Shown: positions 1-6,379 of the stretch, in pieces | Layout: every line of letters begins with the position of its first letter | Numbering within the stretch: the first letter of the stretch is position 1 | Assembly (NCBI GenBank): GCA_030628325.1 | Contig: DAOVRB010000036.1 | Span: forward strand, 1-7,653 | Length of the DNA stretch: 7,653 bases | From: Methanomicrobiaceae archaeon | GTDB lineage: Archaea; Halobacteriota; Methanomicrobia; Methanomicrobiales; Methanomicrobiaceae | Direction: 5' to 3' | Notes under the pieces: generated by a model | Told to the model about the DNA's origin: nothing | Databases searched by the model: none | What the model saw: the letters and a program-made list of their open reading frames with translations, nothing else | Position numbers and translations under genes: made by a program

Positions 1-41
1 AGCATCCGCGAGACAGGGTGTGGATAGTTACAAAAAATCAT

Positions 42-102
42 CCGTTTTTAAGGATTTTTTCCGTTTTCTTTGCCGGATACGCCTGTTTTTTATTTTTATT
101 AA
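42..102 (+). terminator. Possible T-rich terminator for a gene left of the window
   Basis: Several plus-strand T-runs follow one another here (GTTTTTAAGGATTTTTTCC, then GTTTTTTATTTTTATT). Archaeal transcription often ends at oligo-T tracts without a strong hairpin. If the first bases of the window are the end of a plus-strand gene, this block would be its terminator. No gene is seen in full, so the call is tentative. Confidence 0.25.
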
Positions 103-390
103 AATACAAAAGTTTTAAGGAAAACATTCAGTATTTTTTAATTCTGATAAAAATCAGAAAATTTAGTTGTGGCGGGAGTGGATGTTTCAGTGCCTTGTAG
201 ATATTCTTATAACCTGAAGGCCGGAATATTCCGCCGTCTCCTCATCTGTGCAACGTTTACACTGGTAATCCGGAAGAGAATATTACATCGATCACTCTAT
301 TTGTGGACTATAGGATAATTATTGTAATTTCCATTATATGGGTTGTCGTATTTAAATGCCTGTCGGGCCTATGTGCTTAATCAGATTATT

Positions 391-407
391 ATGCAGGTCA
401 CCCGCAT
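391..407 (-). terminator. Weak hairpin just after the stop of the surface-protein operon
   Basis: Read on the minus strand, ATGCGGG, loop TGA, CCTGCAT forms a seven-pair stem with one G-U wobble, four bases past the stop codon of the 447-aa gene. It is correctly placed for a terminator or a 3'-end stabilising hairpin. No clear U-run follows, so termination here is uncertain. Confidence 0.3.
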
Positions 408-411
408 GCTT

Positions 412-1755
412 TCATTTCTGCACTTCACATTCATACCATGTGATGGTGTAGAAGATTTCTTCTCTGACTGACTCTCCTGATACAGCGCAATACCACCTGC
501 CAGGGATGATTCCTGCGATAGATGTGACAGAAATCCTGATCATTCCATCCATTATTTCATCATTACTGTCGGTAAATCGTAAAATCGCGTCTCCCGGGCT
601 GATCAACGTGCATGAGAGTGAATCTTCTGCTTTATTCCATGATAAGTTCAGGGATAATCTGGTGGTGCCGGGAGAGATGTCCAGAGCATACCATGCAGAT
701 TCTCCTTCATGCAGGCTTCCTCTCTGATTACCCGTTGCCCCGGAAGTGGCCGGAGCTCCCGGTTCTATCTGCATACTGGTTGAAGGTGAGTATGAAAATG
801 GTTGGTACCGGAGACAGAAAAGCCCTCTGTAGTCCTCCTCCACCCATACAATACCTTCTTCCAGAATCGCTGGTTTCGTGGAGGAATGCCTTATTCCAAT
901 TTTCGATTTTTGCCCGTCTGTGAGATCATGGCAGTGGATCCGGCCGTTTTCGGACCATGCAACAATGTTACTGCCGATAATCGCATCGGAACTTGGTAAC
1001 GATCTGTTAGTGAGGGGCAATACCCCTTTTTCGGTTGATGCAAGATAAATTACCTCATTTTCCACCCATATCACCCTCCCATCGCTGATGCGTGGGTAAA
1101 CCTGAGTGGTTTTAGTTCCGAGGAGAATACGCCGTCCGGATATTATGTCCTGCGAAACAATCGAGTTTCTGTTATGCTTGGATTTTTCAACCCAGACAAC
1201 AGTGTTTTCATCGATATCTGGGGAAAAACAATCGATTTTCCCGGTGGAAAGTTCGTAGAGTCCCCCTGATTTTATATTATACATAAAGATACTGCGTTCA
1301 CCCTCAAATCCCTCCTCCCAAACGATTCGTTCATTACCAATCCTGGGATTGTGCTGATGTTCTATGGAGTGGAGCGCCATAACCTTTCCTGTGGCAAAGT
1401 TGTAGAGAACGATGTCGGTTGTATTCCTGCGCTCTTCCTCCCATACAGCGAATTTCCCATCGATATCCGGGGAGCGGGCGTTGTTTGCACCGGAGCGGAT
1501 AAGGATCTTTGTACCTGTTGTTGTATTATAGGAATATATTTCACATGTATTCGGAAATGAGTTATTGTAAGAAGAAGAGTTGGTTTCGATCCATAAGATG
1601 CGATCTCCTTCGGCTGCCGGCGGGGATATTATATCACTCATATGCGTAATCTGAAACGGCCCGTCTTCAGTGAAGGACACTGCCCCCCCGGTTCCCGCTT
1701 CTAAAAGGATAACCAGGACAACTGTGAAAAAGAGAATTCTCTGTTTTATTTTCAC
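412..1755 (-). CDS. Secreted seven-unit beta-propeller protein with C-terminal beta-sandwich domain
   Basis: Unnamed secreted protein, 447 aa. Residues 1-25 form a Sec-type signal peptide: Lys/Arg start, a hydrophobic core around 8-19, then EAGTGGA; there is no lipobox Cys. Residues about 44-319 contain seven units of the TolB/WD40-like surface propeller type, each centred on an I.[DEG]..[IV]VW.E strand (DRILWIE, KFAVWEE, ERIVWEE, NTVVWVE, GRVIWVE, SNIVAWSE, EGIVWVEE) followed by an I..Y...TG.. strand. Residues about 345-445 (GESAWYALDISPGTTRLSL ... GRWYCAVSG ... YTITWYE) resemble the PPC-like beta-sandwich placed at the C-terminus of secreted proteins. Several N-X-S/T sequons fit archaeal N-glycosylation. 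The start is GTG, with the motif GAGGAGGAG just upstream; it overlaps the previous gene's TGA as GTGA, so translational coupling is likely. There is no membrane anchor, so the protein is probably released or held by the 683-aa partner. Ligand and function are unknown; no catalytic residues are recognisable. Confidence 0.88.
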   Translation of the reverse strand: MKIKQRILFFTVVLVILLEAGTGGAVSFTEDGPFQITHMSDIISPPAAEGDRILWIETNSSSYNNSFPNTCEIYSYNTTTGTKILIRSGANNARSPDIDGKFAVWEEERRNTTDIVLYNFATGKVMALHSIEHQHNPRIGNERIVWEEGFEGERSIFMYNIKSGGLYELSTGKIDCFSPDIDENTVVWVEKSKHNRNSIVSQDIISGRRILLGTKTTQVYPRISDGRVIWVENEVIYLASTEKGVLPLTNRSLPSSDAIIGSNIVAWSENGRIHCHDLTDGQKSKIGIRHSSTKPAILEEGIVWVEEDYRGLFCLRYQPFSYSPSTSMQIEPGAPATSGATGNQRGSLHEGESAWYALDISPGTTRLSLNLSWNKAEDSLSCTLISPGDAILRFTDSNDEIMDGMIRISVTSIAGIIPGRWYCAVSGESVREEIFYTITWYECEVQK

Positions 1756-3803
1756 CTGCTCCTCCTCTTCCCTAGTATTATGGATACTGCGATGATGCCT
1801 CCAATCATCATTATTACTCCGAAAACCGATGCATCAGATAGTGATGATAATTTTCCGGGGAATTCTCCCGGATTTTTTGTTACTGTTTTTTCACCGGGAG
1901 AATGCTGTTCTTCGCCGGTGAGTGTGGTAAGCCAGAGACTGTTTATTCCCCTCAATTCATCGGATTCTCTGGCAATAATATGATTTTGATCGATTTTTGG
2001 GCTATGCCATGGTCTGCTGTTGCAGAACGGCTCGAGAATCGTTCCATCTTTATTGGATATCATAATCCCGCCGGAAGAATCCATTTCTCTTTCTTCCGCC
2101 CATATAATCCATGCTCCATTGGATTGTGGGTTATAACGACGGGGTATTTCCGGTAGGGGAAGTGTTTCCGTTTCCATACTGTGAAGTGCCATTGTCACGA
2201 TCTCTGTTTTATATGTTCCGGATGTTTTGTTTCTCCAATGGAGAGGGGCTAACATCATTCCTCCACCAACAGAGGGTGTTCCATATTCTGCGCCGTCTGG
2301 AGGAGTAAGCAGGATTTGGGTGTTATTGTACAGTGAGTGGATGGTGACACTGGATTTATTATCTAAAGTGAGCCAGACGACATAACCTTCACCGATTGCC
2401 GGTTCCTTCTGGTGGCCCGGTTGTTTGCAGAGAATCTGCTGAGTTCTGTTAGCAAGGGAGTAGAGAAAGATAGTATTTTTCAAACCCTGTTTGTCATCAT
2501 ATTGGATAGGTGAGAAATCCAGCCCCGAAAATACAATCAGGTCTCCGGACATTGCAATCTGGGCGATAAGACATTTATCAACGGAAAGTTCTTCAATAAC
2601 ATCTGTTGAGATGGTATAGAGTCCAATATTATCCGATATTGTGGATTGTTCAGGTCTGCATATCTCCCAGGCGACGTGATCTCCTGAGATGTCCATTGTC
2701 AAAGTGAGGTAATCTGCCTGCTCTATGATTTTGTGCGTAGTTCCGGTTGGAATATGGTACAGGTATATGTTTGTCTTTTCATTCTCTGTTCTTTCTGCCC
2801 AGACAGCGTATTCACCGTCAATGGCTGAACACCAAATTACCGCGCAGTCGGTTGTATAAATAAGTTCACTGGTTTTGGCGATTGAACTGTTATCCATGGT
2901 TTCTGCAGGAAGCAGTTCCTGTCCGATTGACTGGCTGGATATCACTTCCGGCTCATTCTGAAGTGTTTCCACGGTGATCTGAGGTGTATCTGGCAATTTA
3001 TCACCTTCATCATAGATGGTGAAGGTTGTGGTGACATTAGCAAGTCCGGAATCAACAGTGGCTATATATTCCCTGCTTTTAAGGTCACAGGTGTCAATGT
3101 CGAAATACCAGTAGTTATGGGATAACCCCTTAACGACTTCGGTGGTGTTCGGATATGTGGTTTCATTTTTCTCTTCAGGATTGGCAAAGGCCGGAGAGAT
3201 TGAATAGGAAATCCTGTGGCCCGGTGGTAGATTGGTGGAACCGGAAAATCGCAGAAGGTCACCCTGGTGACCTACAGGGATCTGATCATATTTCATCCAT
3301 GGTTCTTCCACGAGGAAAAGCATATTTATAGTTCTATCATCAATATCCGGCCGGTTTAGAACTTCAGACAGTTTCATTGCAGTTTCCGTATAGCTTGTGT
3401 CAGGATCATTGAGGGCAAAAAGAGGCATATTCTGATAATAAACTTTTGTAAGCTCATTAACTGTGGTAGTGTTGACAGCAAATCTGGAGTCGGAGCCTGT
3501 ATCCTCTATAATTAGAAAATACTGGCCACTTTGAAGTTCAGATGTTGATTTTGGCGAAAATAATTCTTCCTTAAACACGCCATCTCTGGTGGCAATGATC
3601 CGGCGTTCCTGAAAGTTTTGACCAATGATCCACACGGCGATTTCACCATCGTAATCTGCCTGCCCGGTTATTGAGAGGGATATCCCTTTTGGGAGGATTG
3701 GTTGGGAAACCTGTGCGGAAAGTGCAGAAACAGATCCTGTGATAATACACATCAGGAGGATTGTAGCTAAGTATCGGGTATATACCGGATTGTTTTTTTT
3801 CAT
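1752..3803 (-). CDS. Membrane-anchored surface protein: DUF3821-type module plus seven-unit propeller
   Basis: Surface protein of about 683 aa; residue numbers here count from an ATG three codons upstream (3812). A signal peptide spans about 4-33. Residues about 45-270 match the module found in S-layer-like and DUF3821 proteins of Methanomicrobiales: SITGQADYDGEIAVWIIG, T..LQSGQYFLII, DIDD...FLVEEPW, GD.LRFSGSTNLPPG and NYWYFDID..DLKSREYIATV. A linker follows, then seven propeller units at about 322-632 (GEYAVWAE, DHVAWEI, DLIVFSG, GYVVWLT, GGMMLAP, AWIIWAEE, HIIARES), each with a following IYLYHIPTG-like strand. A C-terminal helix at about 662-680 ends in KRRSR, giving an anchor with the protein outside the cell. 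Many sequons suggest glycosylation. The ATG at 3803 is preferred because its AGGAAA lies at normal spacing. It is the first gene of the operon with the 447-aa propeller gene and is divergent from the membrane-bound regulator. A ligand-binding or scaffold role is inferred; the substrate is unknown. Confidence 0.88.
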   Translation of the reverse strand: MKKNNPVYTRYLATILLMCIITGSVSALSAQVSQPILPKGISLSITGQADYDGEIAVWIIGQNFQERRIIATRDGVFKEELFSPKSTSELQSGQYFLIIEDTGSDSRFAVNTTTVNELTKVYYQNMPLFALNDPDTSYTETAMKLSEVLNRPDIDDRTINMLFLVEEPWMKYDQIPVGHQGDLLRFSGSTNLPPGHRISYSISPAFANPEEKNETTYPNTTEVVKGLSHNYWYFDIDTCDLKSREYIATVDSGLANVTTTFTIYDEGDKLPDTPQITVETLQNEPEVISSQSIGQELLPAETMDNSSIAKTSELIYTTDCAVIWCSAIDGEYAVWAERTENEKTNIYLYHIPTGTTHKIIEQADYLTLTMDISGDHVAWEICRPEQSTISDNIGLYTISTDVIEELSVDKCLIAQIAMSGDLIVFSGLDFSPIQYDDKQGLKNTIFLYSLANRTQQILCKQPGHQKEPAIGEGYVVWLTLDNKSSVTIHSLYNNTQILLTPPDGAEYGTPSVGGGMMLAPLHWRNKTSGTYKTEIVTMALHSMETETLPLPEIPRRYNPQSNGAWIIWAEEREMDSSGGIMISNKDGTILEPFCNSRPWHSPKIDQNHIIARESDELRGINSLWLTTLTGEEQHSPGEKTVTKNPGEFPGKLSSLSDASVFGVIMMIGGIIAVSIILGKRRSR
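1759..1767 (-). promoter_or_regulatory. Ribosome binding site that fixes the GTG start
   Basis: On the minus strand the motif GAGGAGGAG, complementary to the 3' end of archaeal 16S rRNA, lies inside the last codons of the upstream gene. Its GGAGG core ends five bases before the GTG at 1755. It supports the non-ATG start and coupled translation of the two surface-protein genes. Confidence 0.75.
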
Positions 3804-3811
3804 TATTATCA

Positions 3812-3817
3812 TTTCCT
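3812..3817 (-). promoter_or_regulatory. Ribosome binding site choosing the second ATG
   Basis: AGGAAA on the minus strand lies one or two bases before the ATG at 3812, too close to use, but about ten bases before the ATG at 3803. This favours a protein beginning MKKNNPVYTRY, which also gives a more normal signal-peptide start. Confidence 0.55.
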
Positions 3818-3863
3818 GAAAGTCTAACGCTGTAGGCTTGGTTAATTACTATTTTTTGTATGC

Positions 3864-3870
3864 AATATAC
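3864..3870 (-). promoter_or_regulatory. Candidate TATA box for the surface-protein operon
   Basis: GTATATT on the minus strand sits about 60 bases upstream of the preferred ATG. A start of transcription some 25-27 bases downstream would give a leader of roughly 35 bases containing the AGGAAA site. Other AT-rich stretches lie nearby, so the exact box is uncertain. Confidence 0.35.
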
Positions 3871-3970
3871 TCTTTATGTGAGAATTACCAACTCTACACT
3901 GTGATTGGAAATGGAAACCCTGCAGGATGAAGCATGATTGATCAGTAGGAACGATGATTGTCACAGATCA

Positions 3971-3978
3971 TTTTTATT
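3971..3978 (+). promoter_or_regulatory. Candidate TATA box for the winged-helix regulator gene
   Basis: TTTTTATT lies about 40 bases before the ATG at 4015. Transcription starting some 25 bases downstream would leave a short leader of about 15 bases. An imperfect ATGAT...ATCAT repeat at 3953-3970 abuts the box and could be an operator, possibly for autoregulation; this is inference from position only. Confidence 0.3.
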
Positions 3979-4014
3979 GTTCTGATTTCAAATGCATTGT
4001 TGTAAGGGTTTAGG

Positions 4015-4809
4015 ATGGATAGGAATTTACGGCTCATGGTGCTGGTTCTTGTTATGATATGTGCCACGCCGGTGGCAACAGCCAATATTTACACAGTGGA
4101 AACATGGGAAACTCTCCCGCCTGGCGAGAACGTAATGGAATCATCTCCCATATGCTGGTGGGAAGTGGCTCCGTTGACACTCATATGGTACACTGTTTTC
4201 ATGTTCTGCCCTTCATTTTTATTCTCCGGAGATTTCCTCTATGCAGCCGGTGCGTGGTGCAGCCTGGGATTTCGCCAGGTAATGCACTATTGTGTGCTTG
4301 GGCATCCCTTACGTGCGGATATATTTTACTATATTCAGGTTCATCCGGGAACTTCGTTCTCTGTAATCGTGAAAAAAACCGGCATTAATCGTGGAACCCT
4401 GTATTATCACCTGCGCATCCTTCTTAGGGTAGGTAAGATTTCTGAACTGCGGGAAGGCGGCTGTACTACCTATTTTGAAAACTCTGGCAAATATTCTTCT
4501 GATGAAAAACAGATTCTGTCCCGTCTTCAGGCAGGCACTGCAGGGGAAATTTGTACTTATCTCGCTCTGTGTCATAGTGCGACACGTTCAGAGATTGCCC
4601 ACCGGATGGACATTGCACCTTCTTCTGTCTCATGGCACCTCTCCCGGTTGAAAAGTAGTGGCATTATTGTTTCAGAGAAGGTGGGGCGGAAGACTATGTA
4701 TTCCCTTACATCTGTTGCCGCCTCTCTTCTCAGTACTTGTCAGTCGGATATTGTCCGTCAACAACTGGATAAAATTAGTATTATTGGCAGTTCTTCAGGT
4801 ACTGAGTAA
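4015..4809 (+). CDS. Membrane-tethered regulator with two winged helix-turn-helix domains
   Basis: Transcription regulator of 264 aa, anchored in the membrane by its N-terminus. A first hydrophobic helix spans 5-23, followed by a short acidic outer loop of about 27 residues (24-50). A second hydrophobic stretch spans about 51-72 and may extend to 83. The cytoplasmic part begins LGFRQVMHYCVLGHPLR, as in membrane-bound winged-helix proteins of Methanomicrobiales. Winged helix 1 covers about 96-156, with recognition helix NRGTLYYHLRILLRVG at 125-140 and wing GG.TTYF. Winged helix 2 covers about 168-232, with recognition helix APSSVSWHLSRLKSSG at 201-216 and wing VGRKTMYSL. Both resemble the ArsR/MarR-like fold. 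Nine cysteines (16, 47, 65, 82, 93, 150, 180, 186, 242) are many for this length. The gene faces the surface-protein operon, so that operon and its own promoter are the likely targets. Ribosome-binding signal is weak (AAGGG at 4004-4008). Signal and DNA site are unknown. Confidence 0.88.
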   Translation: MDRNLRLMVLVLVMICATPVATANIYTVETWETLPPGENVMESSPICWWEVAPLTLIWYTVFMFCPSFLFSGDFLYAAGAWCSLGFRQVMHYCVLGHPLRADIFYYIQVHPGTSFSVIVKKTGINRGTLYYHLRILLRVGKISELREGGCTTYFENSGKYSSDEKQILSRLQAGTAGEICTYLALCHSATRSEIAHRMDIAPSSVSWHLSRLKSSGIIVSEKVGRKTMYSLTSVAASLLSTCQSDIVRQQLDKISIIGSSSGTE

Positions 4810-4875
4810 TTATCTGTTTGGAGTAAAAAACCCAGTATAACATTTTATTGTGGCATATTAATGTCTGAAAATAGG

Positions 4876-4895
4876 ATAATATGTTTATTATTTTT
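4876..4895 (+). terminator. Probable terminator after the regulator gene
   Basis: ATAATA, loop TGTT, TATTAT forms a six-pair AT stem that runs into a TTTTT tract about 70 bases after the stop codon. Stem stability is low, but the T-run alone can stop archaeal polymerase. It lies in the convergent gap between the regulator and the PEGA fragment; the rest of that gap (4810-5006) holds nothing recognisable. Confidence 0.35.
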
Positions 4896-5006
4896 GGGCA
4901 TTAATGTAACTGATCCCCCACAGAGATGCTGAAATGTCCTTTTGTTATCAGATAATCCTTCCTTGTTATTCGACAGGAGCCTATTTTAGTTTCTTTTGTT
5001 TCGCTA

Positions 5007-5339
5007 TCATCTCAGATCTTCCTCCAGAACTGTAAGCCCTGATTTTTCGTAAGGCTGGACTGTCACACTGGTCTCTTTAAACAGTGTTCTGTTATACAAA
5101 AGTCCGGTTGTATAGGTTCCAATAGGCATATAGTCAAATTCATACGGTGTTGATACTCCGGTGTATTCACCCCTCAGATAGATTTTTGCGCCTGCCGGAG
5201 TACTGTTGATAAATAACCTGCCGCAGGAGTAATCCTGAAGGTTTGTCCTCACCGCTCTATCGATTTTGTCATTCGTATCAACAACTGCAATCTCTTCAGA
5301 ATGTGGGATATATCCTTTTTTAAGCCTACAGTTCTGCAT
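5007..5339 (-). CDS. PEGA-repeat protein fragment, probably 5'-truncated
   Basis: The ORF encodes 110 aa. Residues about 39-109 are one complete PEGA repeat: GRLFINSTPAGAKIYLRGEY, then G.STPYEFDYMPIGTY and a closing SVTVQPYEKSGLTV. Residues about 7-38 (KKGYIPHSEEIAVVDTNDKI...NLQDYS) look like the second half of a preceding PEGA repeat, whose beginning is missing. There is no signal peptide, although PEGA repeats normally sit on the outside of surface proteins. The likely reading is that this is the 3' end of a longer tandem-PEGA gene that lost its 5' part. The ATG lies 18 bases after the metallo-hydrolase stop, in the same frame, with no good ribosome binding site (GGGGGCAGGG is the nearest purine run). 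Codon use is AT-richer than in that neighbour. It may be read through from the upstream gene, but is more likely a pseudogene remnant. The PEGA assignment is firm; whether it is expressed is doubtful. Confidence 0.55.
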   Translation of the reverse strand: MQNCRLKKGYIPHSEEIAVVDTNDKIDRAVRTNLQDYSCGRLFINSTPAGAKIYLRGEYTGVSTPYEFDYMPIGTYTTGLLYNRTLFKETSVTVQPYEKSGLTVLEEDLR

Positions 5340-5357
5340 GTTCCGTTCCCTGCCCCC

Positions 5358-6197
5358 TCAATCGAAATGAAGTCTGAGGCCGATGCCAACCTCCTGCAGG
5401 GGGGCAACGTTTGAGAGAGCACGTTTTGCCTGAAAATCGGTGCAGTGGCAGGCGTGGACAGCAGCCGGCTGCAGTGACTTGAGATAGCGGCACGTCCCCA
5501 GGATCTGGCTCTCTGCCGCGTCGAGGAGGTGGAACCCACCGATGATATCGGCAACACGCTCTTCCCCTGTGATCCTTCTTGCCTGCTCAATGATGTTGCA
5601 GATCCCGGCATGGGCACACCCGGGGATGATGACCAGCCCTTTGTCAGTCAGGCAGGCCATTGCCGAATCGTCGATGACAAAATCCGGCACCCAGCACCCG
5701 TCTCTGAGGACCTGTCCCACCGGATGCACGCCCTCAAACTCAGACTGCCGTTCGATCTCTCCGAGGAACACTATACGATCGGTGATCCAGACCGGATCCG
5801 CACTCAGCAGGATCTTCCCGAACGAGGCAAGGGTGTCCCTGGAGATGAAACACCCTATATCCTTCCCTTTGTCATCCCTTTTTGGTGCAAACAGATCGGG
5901 ATGGGCCAGGATCGAGGGGGATGCGACATCTTTCTCCTCAATTGATGCTTCAAAGGCACACTTAACCAGCGAATCCAGCCCCCCTGTATGGTCGAGATGA
6001 CCGTGAGAGAGAACGATCCAGTCCACAAGAAGAGGATCGATGCCCATCTTGTGTGCGTTCTCGATGAAGAGGTCTGAATACCCGGTATCAAAGAGGAGAC
6101 TCGTATTCCCGTCTTTGATGTACAGGGAAAACCCTGGTTCTGCACGAAAGTAACGATCAGTGAGGGTGGCATTGTCAACCAGTACGTAAATCTCCAT
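5358..6197 (-). CDS. Metallo-beta-lactamase-fold hydrolase of the COG1237 (MJ0301-like) family
   Basis: Cytoplasmic metal-dependent enzyme of about 279 aa. Numbering from an upstream ATG at 6227, the visible metal motifs are FDTG (Asp47), SHGHLDHTGG (His75, His77, Asp79, His80), GCAHAG (His206) and GGFHL (His233), followed by the HACHCTD segment (258-264). This order is that of COG1237, which includes MJ0301, annotated as a 7,8-dihydropterin-6-methyl-aminobenzene-ribofuranosyl phosphate synthase of methanopterin synthesis. Many paralogues in methanogens have no proven substrate, so a role in methanopterin synthesis is possible but not shown. The internal ATG at 6197 (MEIYVLVDN) is preferred because it matches the usual family start and because the first ten codons of the longer form overlap a TATA-like sequence. 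No ribosome binding site is seen for either start, so a leaderless mRNA is plausible. Base composition is clearly GC-richer than in the neighbours (about 57% in two sampled 60-base lines, versus about 33-43% in three sampled nearby lines). Confidence 0.9.
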   Translation of the reverse strand: MEIYVLVDNATLTDRYFRAEPGFSLYIKDGNTSLLFDTGYSDLFIENAHKMGIDPLLVDWIVLSHGHLDHTGGLDSLVKCAFEASIEEKDVASPSILAHPDLFAPKRDDKGKDIGCFISRDTLASFGKILLSADPVWITDRIVFLGEIERQSEFEGVHPVGQVLRDGCWVPDFVIDDSAMACLTDKGLVIIPGCAHAGICNIIEQARRITGEERVADIIGGFHLLDAAESQILGTCRYLKSLQPAAVHACHCTDFQAKRALSNVAPLQEVGIGLRLHFD

Positions 6198-6224
6198 GTA
6201 ATTCACAGAGGGTCGGCAGTAAAA

Positions 6225-6232
6225 CATAAAAA
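6225..6232 (-). promoter_or_regulatory. Candidate TATA box of the metallo-hydrolase gene
   Basis: TTTTTATG on the minus strand is centred about 30 bases before the ATG at 6197. That spacing would place transcription start at or next to the start codon, in keeping with the lack of a ribosome binding site. The box includes the alternative ATG at 6227, which argues against that longer start. Confidence 0.35.
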
Positions 6233-6260
6233 TCTGGCGTTCGTGGGAAGACCGTTATCA

Positions 6261-6296
6261 AAAACGTGCGTGACCCTGAGAGGTCATGCACGTTTT
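6261..6296. repeat. Long inverted repeat (15-bp arms, 6-base loop) in a divergent gap
   Basis: AAAACGTGCGTGACC at 6261-6275 and GGTCATGCACGTTTT at 6282-6296 are inverted copies with a single difference, which becomes a G-U pair in plus-strand RNA; the loop is CTGAGA. Each strand ends in TTTT, so it looks like a two-way intrinsic terminator. Yet it lies between divergent gene starts, about 30 bases upstream of the metallo-hydrolase TATA box. It may be an operator, a hairpin left over from a decayed minus-strand gene to its right, or part of a small RNA. Confidence 0.8.
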
Positions 6297-6379
6297 CATA
6301 GTAAGATGCACCTCCTGCCTCTGCTTCACCGCACCATCATCCGGTTTCTGGTGTTATTTTCCATCTGCATTCCGGATAG

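Larger units (their letters stand above)
1..411. other. Non-coding left edge, no supported gene
   Basis: I see no convincing gene in this stretch. The first 25 or so bases are GC-richer and end in an in-frame TAG at 25-27 (frame 1 reads SIRETGCG then stop), so they could be the last codons of a plus-strand gene entering from the left; that is a guess. The rest is AT-rich with T-runs on the plus strand between 42 and 102. It contains a small hairpin (TTCTGAT, loop AAAA, ATCAGAA at 142-159), a perfect 12-base palindrome CGGAATATTCCG at 222-233, and an isolated TATA-like element at 349-358. A GTG-started frame at 18-200 encodes a hydrophobic, Phe/Lys/Ile-rich peptide typical of translated AT-rich spacer. 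Confidence 0.6.

Noticed and set aside
18..200. 60-codon plus-strand frame starting with GTG, hydrophobic and Phe/Lys-rich
   Set aside because: It starts at GTG without a proper ribosome binding site, covers T-run and hairpin sequence, and shows no family motif; its hydrophobicity follows from AT-rich DNA.
506..1560. Several plus-strand frames of 65-103 codons across the 447-aa gene
   Set aside because: They overlap each other and lie antisense to a gene with a signal peptide and regular repeats; none has domain features.
412..3812. Possibility that the repeated units are DNA-level repeats or a CRISPR-like array
   Set aside because: The repetition is at protein level only (degenerate propeller units of about 40 residues); the DNA shows no regular identical repeats.
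4658..4840. Plus-strand frame overlapping the end of the regulator gene
   Set aside because: It is an out-of-frame shadow of the second winged helix, with no ribosome binding site.
5529..6000. Two long plus-strand frames (138 and 152 codons) opposite the metallo-hydrolase
   Set aside because: They are antisense shadows made possible by the GC-rich coding strand; neither has a recognisable domain, and the minus-strand frame carries all the metal-binding motifs.
6261..6296. Reading the inverted repeat as the terminator of an annotated gene
   Set aside because: Both flanking genes start, rather than end, around this gap, so it is reported as an inverted repeat of unknown role.
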